From the NCBI GenBank assembly GCA_963728045.1, contig CAVSIE010000002.1, positions 186,001 to 250,000 on the forward strand: a stretch of 64,000 nt of DNA. Direction: 5' to 3'. Positions 51,758-59,118 of the stretch are shown in pieces (positions within the stretch are counted from its first letter, which is position 1; each line of letters starts with the position of its first letter). The notes below the pieces were generated by a model, which was not told where the DNA came from, did no database searches, and saw only the letters and a program-made list of their open reading frames with translations. Made by a program: the position numbers and the translations under genes. The stretch comes from VRUE01 sp963728045 (GTDB lineage Bacteria; Actinomycetota; Thermoleophilia; Solirubrobacterales; 70-9).

Positions 51758-52537
51758 ATGTCCAGAAAGGCAGTGATCCTGGCAGGAGGCAAAGGCTCGC
51801 GACTCGGTCCCTATACGACCGTGCTGCCCAAGCCACTGCTGCCGGTCGGAGACCGGGCAATCCTCGACGTGGTGGTCGGCCAGTTGCGCTCGGCCGGGTT
51901 CGACGACGTCACGCTCGCCGTCGACCACCTCGCCCGCCTGATCAAGATCGTCTTCGGCGACGGCTCCGAGCACGGAGTCCGGATCGGCTACAGCGAAGCG
52001 GAGGAACCTCAGGGCACCGCCGGCGCCCTGAGGGAGATCGACGGCCTCGACGAGCCGTTCCTGGCGATGAACGGCGATGTGCTGACCACCCTCGACTACG
52101 AGGAGCTGTACGAGGCCCACCTGAACGTCGACAACGCGCTGACCCTCGCCTGCCAACAGCGGGTCGTAGAGGTCGACTACGGCGTTCTCCGCGTCAAAGG
52201 GAACGGCGCCGCGGCGACCGCCCCGATCGTCGACTACGAAGAGAAGCCCGAGATCCACTACACGGTCAGCATGGGCGTCTACGTGATCTCACCGCGGGCA
52301 CTGCGCCACATCCCCTCCGAGGGGACGCTCGACATCCCGGACCTGGTGCTGCGACTGATCGACGCCGGCGAGCGGGTGGGCTCCTACCGCTACGACGGCC
52401 TCTGGCTCGACATTGGGCGCCACGACGACTACGAACGGGCGCTCAGCGAGTACGGTCCCTCGCCACAGGGGCCGGTCACCAACGGCAGCGAGCTCGGCGC
52501 GGTCGCCTCTTCCGCGCACGTAGCCACGCAGCCGTAG
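51758..52537 (+). CDS. NDP-sugar nucleotidyltransferase, copy 2
   Basis: A 259-residue paralogue of the gene at 28711, with near identity in the first 35 residues (AVILAGGKGSRLGPYTT, PKPLLPVGD) and in ILDVVV and SMGVY blocks, but divergent elsewhere. MNGDVLTTLDYEELY has the metal Asp. ATG 51758. It probably supplies a second nucleotide sugar. A sortase gene starts 21 bases after its stop, so the two could be co-transcribed. Sugar specificity is unresolved. Confidence 0.86.
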   Translation: MSRKAVILAGGKGSRLGPYTTVLPKPLLPVGDRAILDVVVGQLRSAGFDDVTLAVDHLARLIKIVFGDGSEHGVRIGYSEAEEPQGTAGALREIDGLDEPFLAMNGDVLTTLDYEELYEAHLNVDNALTLACQQRVVEVDYGVLRVKGNGAAATAPIVDYEEKPEIHYTVSMGVYVISPRALRHIPSEGTLDIPDLVLRLIDAGERVGSYRYDGLWLDIGRHDDYERALSEYGPSPQGPVTNGSELGAVASSAHVATQP

Positions 52538-52558
52538 CTTGCGGATAGCCCCCGGGCA

Positions 52559-53275
52559 GTGGAAGATCCAGGGTCGATGGCCCGCCTGCTCCACATCCTC
52601 TCGGTCGCCCTAATCACCGCCGGCCTCGTGCTGTTCGTCGAGATCGGCGTCACCCTGCTCTACGAGGAGCCGCTCTCCTCGATCTACGCCTCGGTCCAGC
52701 AGGGCAAGGCCGAGGACCAGCTCAGCGAGACCGAAGCGAGCTTCCCAAGCCGCGCCGCCGAGCGCGAGGTCGCCAAGATCCGCAGCCGCAAGCTGCAGAT
52801 CGCCGCCTTGGCGCAGCGCTTCCGCAACCAGGTCGACACCGGAGAGGCGATCGGGCGCATCGAGGCCGAGGGGATGGATCTCGACGCAGTCGTGGTCCAT
52901 GGCACCGATACCGCCAGCCTCGAGAAGGGGCCCGGGCACTTCCCCGAGACCCCATTCCCCGGCGAGGGCAGCACGGTCGGGATCGCCGGCCACCGCACCA
53001 CTTATGGGGCGCCCTTCCGCAACGCCGACTCGATGGAGCGTGGCGATCGGATCGTGCTCGAGATGCCCTACGCGACCATTGTCTACCGGGTGCAGAAGAC
53101 CGAGATCGTCGACCCCAGCGCCGTCGGCGTGGTCAGGGAGGTCGGCTACGAGCGCCTCGTCCTCACCACCTGTCACCCGCTCTACAGCGCCGCCCAGCGC
53201 CTCATCGTCTTTGCCCGGGCGGTTGGGGCTCGGCTCGACCCGCGGGTTCGGCGGGCTCAGGCTCAGCGGTCCTAG
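52559..53275 (+). CDS. Sortase, class D/E-like
   Basis: About 238 residues. One N-terminal membrane helix (LLHILSVALITAGLVLFVEIGVTLLY), a linker with coiled-coil propensity, then the sortase barrel: GIAGHRTTYGAPF (catalytic His), LVLTTCHPLYSAAQRLIVFAR (T-x-T-C, the catalytic Cys, and Arg). This transpeptidase anchors LPxTG-type proteins to the wall; one such candidate lies at 32796. GTG 52559 and ATG 52577 are alternative starts. The downstream small antisense gene overlaps its 3' end. Confidence 0.87.
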   Translation: MEDPGSMARLLHILSVALITAGLVLFVEIGVTLLYEEPLSSIYASVQQGKAEDQLSETEASFPSRAAEREVAKIRSRKLQIAALAQRFRNQVDTGEAIGRIEAEGMDLDAVVVHGTDTASLEKGPGHFPETPFPGEGSTVGIAGHRTTYGAPFRNADSMERGDRIVLEMPYATIVYRVQKTEIVDPSAVGVVREVGYERLVLTTCHPLYSAAQRLIVFARAVGARLDPRVRRAQAQRS

Positions 53276-53429
53276 AGCGGCTCTCTGAGGAGCTTGGGGC
53301 CGGCACCGAGGACGAGGACGCGTCCCCTCCGCCGCCGACAACGAAGATCGCCAGGTACGCGAGCGCGAGGCCGACAGCAAGGCCGAGCAGGATGCCGGCC
53401 GCGAGGTCCAGCTTGGCGGCCCAGCGCAT
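53202..53429 (-). CDS. Small membrane protein, 75 aa, opposite the sortase end
   Basis: MRWAAKLDLAAGILLGLAVGLALAYLAIFVV begins with a clear transmembrane helix, followed by a Ser-rich and Pro/Glu-rich tail. It overlaps the last 74 bases of the sortase on the other strand, and the helix-coding part lies in the otherwise empty gap before the kinase gene, which supports it being real. The ribosome site is weak. Function unknown. Confidence 0.5.
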   Translation of the reverse strand: MRWAAKLDLAAGILLGLAVGLALAYLAIFVVGGGGDASSSSVPAPSSSESRSRTAEPEPAEPAGRAEPQPPGQRR

Positions 53430-53473
53430 TGCCCGATGCTAGCCGAGACCTCGGTGGGCTTACCCTTCTGAGG

Positions 53474-54358
53474 GTGAGCGAGCACGCGAGCTGGGAGTTC
53501 GAGGAGGGCAGCGAGATCGCTCCCGGCCGAATCGTTCTGAAGACGATCGGCGGCGGCAACCGCTACGAGGTCTGCCTGGTCTGGGACGAGTCGCTCTTCG
53601 CCCTCGGCGTGGCAAAGGTTCTTCGCCCCGACCAGGCGACGGAGGAGAAGGCGCTGCGCGACCTCGCGCGCGAGGTCCGGGTCCTGGGCGAGCTGGCGCA
53701 CCCGGTGCTGGTACGCAGCTTCGGCGCGGTCCTCGACGGGCCGTACCCGCACGTGCTGATCGAGCACCTGGAGGGGCCCTCCCTGCGCTGCCTGATCAGG
53801 CGCGACGGGGCGATCGGACTCGAGCAGCTCCTCCCCCTCGCCGTGCACGTTGCCGGCGCCCTGCAGCACATGGCCAACTCCGGCTACGTCCACCTCGACG
53901 TCAAGCCCGACAACATCGTGATGGGGGTGCCGCCGCGGCTGATCGATCTCAGCATCGCCCGCACCCTTGATCGGGCCACGAAGACGGAGGGCCCGATCGG
54001 CACCGACCCCTATATGCCCCCGGAGCAGTGCGTGGGCGAGTCGGCGGGCGCACGGATCGGGCCGGCCGCGGACGCCTGGGGGCTGGGAGCGACGCTCTTC
54101 CACGCAGTGTCGGGCGAGAAGCCGTTTCCGGCGGGATCCGGCGAGGAGGGACCGGAGCGCTTCCCACAGCTGGAGCAGGAGCCGCGTGAGCTGCCGACCC
54201 AGGCGCCGGAGGCGCTGCGAACGCTGCTCGCCGAGCTCCTCGAACGCGACCCGGCCCGCCGCCCCAGCTGCGGCGAGGTGGTCGAGCGACTCGAGCCGCT
54301 GGTCGCCGAGCTGCCCCGCAAGATCAGCCTCACGCGGCGCGGCGCGATCGGCGTCTGA
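53474..54358 (+). CDS. Ser/Thr protein kinase with variant catalytic motifs
   Basis: A 294-residue Hanks-type kinase from GTG 53474, without membrane or sensor domains. LGVAKVLRPD carries the beta-3 Lys, VHLDVKPDNIVM replaces HRD by HLD, LIDLSIARTL replaces DFG by DLS, and GTDPYMPPEQ is the activation-loop end. The Gly loop (IGGGNRYEVCLVWD) is unusual. The catalytic Asp and Lys of the loop remain, so activity is possible. It is not fused to PASTA or other domains, unlike PknB. Regulator and targets unknown. Confidence 0.83.
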   Translation: MSEHASWEFEEGSEIAPGRIVLKTIGGGNRYEVCLVWDESLFALGVAKVLRPDQATEEKALRDLAREVRVLGELAHPVLVRSFGAVLDGPYPHVLIEHLEGPSLRCLIRRDGAIGLEQLLPLAVHVAGALQHMANSGYVHLDVKPDNIVMGVPPRLIDLSIARTLDRATKTEGPIGTDPYMPPEQCVGESAGARIGPAADAWGLGATLFHAVSGEKPFPAGSGEEGPERFPQLEQEPRELPTQAPEALRTLLAELLERDPARRPSCGEVVERLEPLVAELPRKISLTRRGAIGV

Positions 54359-54442
54359 CCTCGCGTGATCTTGGGCCGGTGCTCGGGTTAACTGAACACC
54401 CAAGCGGGTAACCGACCATCTATGCAGGACGAGGAGGGCAAG

Positions 54443-54958
54443 ATGTCAACGCAAAGCACCGGGACGCAAGCGGTATCTCCCGCGGCGCGTGTCTTCAGCA
54501 ACCTGCAGGCAGGCGATGCTCTGCTCCCCGGGCAAACGCCGGCGTTGCGGAAAGTCGGGGCGCTCTTCCTAGCGCTTCTGGTCCTCGGCGCAGTGCCGCT
54601 CTTCTGGGCCGCCAACGCAGCGGGCCTGATCGGCGACGTGCCGGCCGCGGTCGCAAAGGGCAGCAACAGCGGCCCCGGCGGCGGTCACGATGACGATGAC
54701 AACAGCGGCCCCGGCGGCGGTCACGACGATGACGACGACGCCAGCGCCGCGGCGACCGACGACACCAGCGCCAACGGCAAATCGACCCGAGGCACAACCA
54801 ACGACAACGACACACGGACCCGAATGGGAACGGACGACACCAGCCGCAACGGCGACTCGACCCGCGGGACCACCAACGACAACGACACGAACACACGCAC
54901 TAACACGAACACCGGGACGCGCGGAGGAACCCAGACGCGCACCCGTACCGGCAGCTAA
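54443..54958 (+). CDS. Low-complexity secreted or anchored protein with GPGGGHDDDD repeats
   Basis: A 171-residue protein. After a cytoplasmic N-terminus (about 35 residues) and one membrane helix (VGALFLALLVLGAVPLFWAANAAGL), it has two copies of SGPGGGHDDDD followed by an Ala/Asp stretch and Thr/Asn/Arg-rich repeats (two copies of STRGTTNDND). The Asp clusters could bind Ca2+. No similar family is recognised. GGAGG lies upstream of ATG 54443; a strong terminator follows. Confidence 0.7.
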   Translation: MSTQSTGTQAVSPAARVFSNLQAGDALLPGQTPALRKVGALFLALLVLGAVPLFWAANAAGLIGDVPAAVAKGSNSGPGGGHDDDDNSGPGGGHDDDDDASAAATDDTSANGKSTRGTTNDNDTRTRMGTDDTSRNGDSTRGTTNDNDTNTRTNTNTGTRGGTQTRTRTGS

Positions 54959-54989
54959 CCGTAACTCAGCCGGGCTAACCGTAACTCAG
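54954..54989 (+). repeat. Two direct repeats after the stop
   Basis: GCTAACCGTAACTCAG occurs at 54954-54969 and again at 54974-54989, a 20-base period spanning the stop codon and terminator lead. It looks like a local duplication or a pair of protein-binding sites. Confidence 0.6.
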
Positions 54990-54995
54990 TCTAAT

Positions 54996-55029
54996 AGAGA
55001 AAAGGCCGCCTACGGGCGGCCTTTTCTCT
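54996..55029 (+). terminator. Strong intrinsic terminator
   Basis: A perfect 15-base stem (54996-55010 with 55015-55029) with loop TACG and the T-run CTTTTCTCT on the downstream arm. It separates the Asp-repeat gene from the secreted gene at 55095 and can work in both directions because both arms carry A/T runs. Confidence 0.88.
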
Positions 55030-55094
55030 TCTGGCGATCAGGCCGACTCCGCCGCCTGCCCCCCTATCGCCCTCAGCCTGCCGGAGAACCTCCT

Positions 55095-56039
55095 ATGGTG
55101 GCGCCGGTGAGCGGTCAGCTAATCCGACTGTTGGCTTGGGGTTCCTTGGTCGCGATCTTCGTTGCCGCGCCCGCTCACGCAGACATCCCGTGGCCTGCCT
55201 CGCAGCGCCTACAGGTAGAGGAAAAGGCCGGTGAGCCGCTTGTACCGCCCGGCGGCTTCAAAATACGGGCAAGCAATGGCTATTCGATCTTCGTGTTCGG
55301 CGCTCGGGCGTGGAGAGGCAGACCTGCAGCGGTGATGGTCTTCGTGACCGGCAAGCACGGCACTGCGGCCTATTCAGCCCCGGGGACGGTGACCGAAAAC
55401 TCGATCCAGGCGGATCTTGCCGCGCTGGGCGAGATCGCGGTCACCTTCCGCCCTTCAGGCCAGCCGCGCAAAGCTCGCTCCGTGTGCGACAGAGAGCCTG
55501 TCACTTTCGACTCGGGCTACTACGAAGGCACAATCGAGTTCCGCGGCGAGCAGGGCTACACAAAAGTCGAAGCCACGACGGCCCGCGGCGATCTCGGGCC
55601 TCTGCTCAACCTCGTATGTCCGGGCCACGGGACGACAACCGGCCCGCTCCTCCCCGGGGCGGAACTGGAGGTCGTCGATGGCGGGCGAAAACAGAATCTG
55701 CGCCTGAGAGCCCTCAAGAACCGGCCACGGGCTCGGGTTCTCCTCGAAGCTTCGGTTTCCGAAGAGAAGGAAGGGGTCCGGATCTTGAGATTCATTGGCA
55801 TGCTCGCTCCCTCCCACGCCTTCGAATACGACCCCAAAGTCAAAGCCGCGACCCTTAGCCCTCCGGCCCCGTTCTCTGGCACAGCCCACTTCGCCCGCGG
55901 CGCAAAGCCCGCGAATCGCTGGACCGGGGACCTGACAGTCGACCTACCTGGCAGGCCAGGGGTGAAGCTGACCGGAAGCCATACACGGGCAAAGCTCGTT
56001 CACGCCCATTGGGAACGGATCGCCAACCTGGCAGGTTGA
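55095..56039 (+). CDS. Secreted protein of unknown function
   Basis: A 314-residue protein starting MVAPVSGQLIRLLAWGSLVAIF (signal peptide to about AHA-DI). The mature part is basic-to-neutral and beta-rich, with Cys at about 133 and 176 (RSVCDREPVTFDSGYYEGTIEFRGEQGYTKVEATTARGD and LNLVCPGHGTTTG as landmarks) that may form a disulfide. Pattern resembles a C-terminal beta-sandwich of a surface protein, but I cannot name it. It lies just left of the island boundary. The terminator before it argues for its own promoter. Confidence 0.7.
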   Translation: MVAPVSGQLIRLLAWGSLVAIFVAAPAHADIPWPASQRLQVEEKAGEPLVPPGGFKIRASNGYSIFVFGARAWRGRPAAVMVFVTGKHGTAAYSAPGTVTENSIQADLAALGEIAVTFRPSGQPRKARSVCDREPVTFDSGYYEGTIEFRGEQGYTKVEATTARGDLGPLLNLVCPGHGTTTGPLLPGAELEVVDGGRKQNLRLRALKNRPRARVLLEASVSEEKEGVRILRFIGMLAPSHAFEYDPKVKAATLSPPAPFSGTAHFARGAKPANRWTGDLTVDLPGRPGVKLTGSHTRAKLVHAHWERIANLAG

Positions 56040-56047
56040 CTCGGACC

Positions 56048-56082
56048 AGGCGCGCCCAACAGGATTCGAACCTGTGCCTGAG
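56048..56082 (-). tRNA. tRNA 3'-end remnant (tRNA-Arg-like), probable attachment site
   Basis: On the minus strand a perfect T-arm (stem ACAGG/CCTGT, loop TTCGAAT; 56059-56075) is followed by an acceptor 3' strand TGGGCGC (56052-56058) and discriminator G, but the last three bases are CCT, not CCA. No 5' half, D-arm or anticodon arm with matching acceptor strand lies upstream. The sequence resembles the 3' end of actinobacterial tRNA-Arg. It is best read as an integration scar at a tRNA 3' end, with the element on the high-coordinate side. Confidence 0.7.
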
Positions 56083-56191
56083 CTAATGAGCGAAGGTCTC
56101 TCCTGGGGACGGGATGGGCCAGAAGCTGACCCCTATGACCCCGCAGAATGCTTTTGCGAGCCATAGGGACAACCATGGGGACGAAGCGGAC

Positions 56192-56782
56192 TTAGTCATC
56201 GTGCTTTGGGCACCAGCCTTCGGCCCTTTCACTCCGGATAACTCCACCCCTGCGGTCGAAGGTGGTGATGCGTCGGACGCAGGTCTCGCCTTGGAAAGAT
56301 GCGACGACATACCTGAAGACAGGAATGCCCCTTTGGGATCGGTTGGGAATCTCCGGCACACGCGGCATGTAGATCCGGCGCTCTCCCGTACCGAGGATGA
56401 ACGCGACCTTGTGCACGATCGGGCGATAAAAAACCACGTTCAGGCTTAACTCGGATGCGTCAGAGACGAGGGTCTCTCCCAGGGCCATTGAGATCTTTGC
56501 ATCTGGCATAGCGCCACAAACCTTCGAATCGCTCCCTTCAATGAAAGGAGCACCCTCTTCGAAGGGCTCGAGCACCGAGACCATGGCGCATATCTCCCGC
56601 AGGGGCTCGTGCCCGGGACCCGAAGCGCCTACCGACCAGCCATAGCCCTGCCATTCGCCCTGCTCAAGCGCCAGCCGGTACCAAGGTCCGCTGGAGGCCG
56701 GCGCCAAGGACCCCTGCGAGGCCAGAAGCACAAAGGCAACAACGGCCAATGCCGCGACCGCTGAATTGAGAATCCGGCTCAC
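56192..56782 (-). CDS. Exported or anchored hypothetical protein of the island
   Basis: About 196 residues from GTG 56782 (AGGAGG ribosome site at 56788-56793). One N-terminal membrane helix (LNSAVAALAVVAFVLLASQG), then a soluble domain with three Cys (EICAMVSVLEPF, VCGAMPDAKIS, ETCVRRITTF). It is unlike the neighbouring two-helix proteins but shares their orientation downstream of the RHS gene. It could be an immunity or accessory protein; function is unknown. Start at 56815 would add 11 residues. Confidence 0.65.
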   Translation of the reverse strand: MSRILNSAVAALAVVAFVLLASQGSLAPASSGPWYRLALEQGEWQGYGWSVGASGPGHEPLREICAMVSVLEPFEEGAPFIEGSDSKVCGAMPDAKISMALGETLVSDASELSLNVVFYRPIVHKVAFILGTGERRIYMPRVPEIPNRSQRGIPVFRYVVASFQGETCVRRITTFDRRGGVIRSERAEGWCPKHDD

Positions 56783-56789
56783 GGTCCTC

Positions 56790-57029
56790 CTAGCGGGGCG
56801 TACTGAAGAACTCAACTATGACTTGAATAGTGCCCTCCAAACCACTCCCTGGTTCACGATTTCTAATGGCAAGCAGCCAAAGCAGACTGAGTCCACCAGC
56901 AATCACTAGAGCAGTGCCAAGAGAGATAGAGCCAAAAGCAAGCTGCCAAACTCCAACCCCCCAAAGAACCAGGCAGATCGAGCAGGAAATTATAAAGCTG
57001 AACCAGCGCCAGACTCGTGTTTTCATCAC
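56790..57029 (-). CDS. Small two-helix membrane protein (island array, member 4)
   Basis: A 79-residue protein with two predicted helices (FSFIISCSICLVLWGVGVWQLAFGSI and LGTALVIAGGLSLLWLLAI). GTG/ATG starts at 57029 or 57026. The stop lies eight bases before the next gene's best start. Part of an array of tiny membrane proteins on the minus strand, all downstream of the RHS gene. No enzymatic motif. Immunity to a toxin is inferred from position. Confidence 0.6.
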   Translation of the reverse strand: MMKTRVWRWFSFIISCSICLVLWGVGVWQLAFGSISLGTALVIAGGLSLLWLLAIRNREPGSGLEGTIQVIVEFFSTPR

Positions 57030-57250
57030 CTATGCGGCGCCTCAGAATCGCTGTTGCGGCTCGCGGTCCTTCCTAGCTTTCCGCCTCCACGGCAGTCTAG
57101 TAGGCAATCCCCGAAGTTGGTAATCAGTCCGCATGCTGCCACGAAGACGCCGAGTGCCGCAGAACCGAAATCTCCCCGAATCAAGGCCAAGCCGCTCAGA
57201 ACCAGACAGGCGGCTACAAGCACGAGCGCGACTTTCTGAAGCAACGTCAT
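57026..57250 (-). CDS. Small two-helix membrane protein (island array, member 3)
   Basis: A 74-residue protein (MTLLQKVALVLVAACLVLSGLALIRGDF start) with two hydrophobic helices and Cys in CGLITNFGDCLLDC near the C-terminus. Its stop overlaps the start of the next gene. LIRGDFGSAAL weakly parallels LIMGDLWPAAA of member 1, suggesting an old duplication. Function unknown; immunity role inferred. Confidence 0.6.
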   Translation of the reverse strand: MTLLQKVALVLVAACLVLSGLALIRGDFGSAALGVFVAACGLITNFGDCLLDCRGGGKLGRTASRNSDSEAPHR

Positions 57251-57289
57251 AGACCGTCCCCAGTGCCCAGTGTAGCCATCGGCCGCTAG

Positions 57290-57502
57290 CTAGCCGGCGG
57301 ACTCCTCTTTGGTAAACGATTCCGCGCTCCGCTTGTCCCTGCGGTAAGCATCCAATACCCAGAGCGCCCCTAGTGCACAGACCGCCGCAGGCCACAGCCT
57401 TCCCTCGATCAGACCGTATGCCATCGCGAGCAGACTCGCAGCTGCCAGAACCAGATTCCTTTGCCTTGCAGTCTCATTGATACGAAGGATATTGGAAACC
57501 AC
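57290..57502 (-). CDS. Small two-helix membrane protein (island array, member 2)
   Basis: A 70-residue protein with two helices. The block LLAMAYGLIEGRLWPAAVC is closely related to LLGVAYGLIMGDLWPAAAC of member 1. The tail is charged (YRRDKRSAESFTKEESAG). Homology between two adjacent tiny genes supports both being real coding sequences. Immunity to RHS-type toxins is a plausible role from context. Confidence 0.65.
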   Translation of the reverse strand: MVSNILRINETARQRNLVLAAASLLAMAYGLIEGRLWPAAVCALGALWVLDAYRRDKRSAESFTKEESAG

Positions 57503-57573
57503 AGCTAGATCGTGCGCTTCAACAGCAAGGAGACCTCAAGGGACCAACGCGAAGCGGTGGTGGAAACGCTGGG

Positions 57574-57762
57574 CTAACTTAGACGAGCTGCTCTGCGGTA
57601 AGAAACCGATACGCAGAATGCACTAATTGTACAGGCCGCGGCAGGCCACAGATCTCCCATAATCAAACCGTATGCCACTCCGAGCAAAGAGGCGATTACC
57701 AAGGCCAACTTTATCTTGCTTTCAAGTTCCACGATCAAGAAGAATATCGCAGACCAAGGCAC
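57574..57762 (-). CDS. Small two-helix membrane protein (island array, member 1)
   Basis: A 62-residue protein. Helices IKLALVIASLLGVAYGLI and LWPAAACTISAFCVSVSY surround the shared AYGLIxGxLWPAA motif found in member 2. It is a paralogue with about half of residues identical over the helical part. It lies furthest toward the RHS gene among the array. No start-site signals stand out; the ATG at 57762 is assumed. Confidence 0.6.
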   Translation of the reverse strand: MPWSAIFFLIVELESKIKLALVIASLLGVAYGLIMGDLWPAAACTISAFCVSVSYRRAARLS

Positions 57763-58006
57763 TCCATCATGTCTTCAGCAGAGGCCCAAGGACGCCTAGT
57801 CCAGATTCTCTTGGGGTCGAACAAGACCCCGCAAATGGATGACGGCCGGCTGCTGGCTCGGACGCGGATAAGCCCGTAAGCTGGAGCCTCATCTACAATC
57901 AGTCCTCGCCCTACCGTTATATGTTTGCCCCCATCTCAGTCAGCAGCCCCTTACCCCGAAGGAACAGCTAGTTCGCCGTCACATAACTCCGAATACAATG
58001 GGAGCG

Positions 58007-58342
58007 ATGGGAGTGGACTGGGAAATCCGTGTGGACCACCTCAGGCGGACGATGGGACCGGCGCAGATGGAGCCTTGGGAGGAACTCAACTTGCGAGACA
58101 CGATCGATCTTGCACTTGAGTATGCGCGAAAAGACTCTGCCTATTCCCACGTCAAGATACCGGGCGTAACAAAGGCTGGACGGCCCTATCTGCTCAATCT
58201 CGACCTTACCGGCGGCAAGCTGAATCGCATCGACGCCGATCACGAACCCGATCTCTCGTCTCCCATCTTCGATGGATACACCGACTTCCGCATACGGGCC
58301 GAGGCCCGCTTGGCTGATATGGCCAAAGAAGAAAGGGACTAG
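58007..58342 (+). CDS. Hypothetical soluble protein of the island
   Basis: A 111-residue protein on the opposite strand to the array. MGVDWEIRVDHLRRTMGP start (GGGAGCG precedes ATG 58007; ATG 57998 is an alternative). Features: WEELNLRDTIDLALEYARK helix and a beta-hairpin-like VTKAGRPYLLNLDLTGGKLNRIDAD. No signal, no membrane segment, no known family. It could be an antitoxin-like or orphan gene. Coding potential is moderate. Confidence 0.5.
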   Translation: MGVDWEIRVDHLRRTMGPAQMEPWEELNLRDTIDLALEYARKDSAYSHVKIPGVTKAGRPYLLNLDLTGGKLNRIDADHEPDLSSPIFDGYTDFRIRAEARLADMAKEERD

Positions 58343-58406
58343 GTTGGGTCCATAGTCCCTTGCCTCAACAAGCGAGGTATTCGGATCCTGTCTTCTTCAA
58401 CTTTAC

Positions 58407-58517
58407 GTCAAGACCGAGTTGGGGGAGAGGGCCAGCCAAAGGAAGGCATGGGATCACGGCGTTAAGGAGATCGAGAGCTACCGTCGGCAGAGCGCTCAAT
58501 CAGGTGTGCTCGACCCC
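58407..58517 (+). pseudogene. Relaxase C-terminal fragment (remnant)
   Basis: In one frame the segment VKTELGERASQRKAWDHGVKEI followed by ESYRRQ resembles the C-terminal region of actinobacterial MobF/TraA relaxases (ELGERP...W...IERYR). Upstream a TAG at 58353 ends the frame and no catalytic domain is present. It looks like a decayed end of a conjugation gene. The match is from pattern memory, not a search. Confidence 0.4.
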
Positions 58518-58717
58518 CGTTCGCGAAACCAGAGAAGGACTCCAATGAGCAGGGCCCCAATGGGTCCCACCGCGGACTTTCCGATGCCTTCAGTCGCTAG
58601 CACGTCTATCACAAGGATCGACATGATCACCATGTAAGCGATCAGAACAGCCTTGGACAAGCGACTGAGTCCACCCGAGCGAGCGGCTGAGTCGTCTCCC
58701 GGTGAGCCGATCAACAT
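58496..58717 (-). CDS. Candidate immunity protein, small two-helix membrane protein
   Basis: A 73-residue protein with two predicted helices (SKAVLIAYMVIMSILVIDVLA and SAVGPIGALLIGVLLWF). Its ATG at 58717 overlaps the RHS stop (ATGTTGA), so it is translated directly after the toxin tip. This order, tip then tiny partner gene, is the standard layout of polymorphic toxin systems; the protein would protect the producer in the membrane. The role is inferred from position. A charged tail (RERGSSTPD) ends it. Confidence 0.7.
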   Translation of the reverse strand: MLIGSPGDDSAARSGGLSRLSKAVLIAYMVIMSILVIDVLATEGIGKSAVGPIGALLIGVLLWFRERGSSTPD

Positions 58718-59118
58718 GCACCTGCCTTGCTAGCTATCTCTGGTCCGGCCGTTGCACTGCCGATAATGAGAGCCACCCCCATCGGGGCCTTGGCAAGAGT
58801 TAGGCCGGTCCCAACAAGGACACCGACAATCCCCAGATCGTCACAATCGAACGGATCGGTCGGCAGCAACGACTCCCGAATCCTTGATTCTCTCGCCCTT
58901 CTATATAGGTTAGTCAATTCTTCCCGTTTCCACTTGCCAACTTTCTGTTGCAGCTCCTTGAGGTAATTCCTGTTGAGGGAGTAAGCGAAGAATTCTGCGG
59001 CTCGCTTACTTTTGAACCTCAAGATTATGGCACGGTTCTTGTTGGACCTTTTCATCCAGGCAATGGTCTTCAATGCCTTGCATCGCTTGACCCAAGCCGC
59101 GGAGCCAACGCACTTTTC
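58711..59118 (-). other. Predicted RHS toxin tip
   Basis: About 135 residues after the core motif INNFDLTG: a basic, Lys/Arg-rich part (WMKRSNKNRAIILRFKSKR, ELQQKVGKWKREELTNLYRR) followed by a hydrophobic end (VLVGTGLTLAKAPMGVALIIG). Not recognised as a known nuclease, deaminase or ADP-ribosyl transferase; the hydrophobic end fits membrane action. Function inferred from position. Confidence 0.55.

Noticed and set aside
56076..56090. TAGCTCAG on the minus strand as a tRNA D-arm joined to the T-arm
   Set aside because: Adjacent to the T-arm without anticodon arm and without a matching 5' acceptor; most likely chance.
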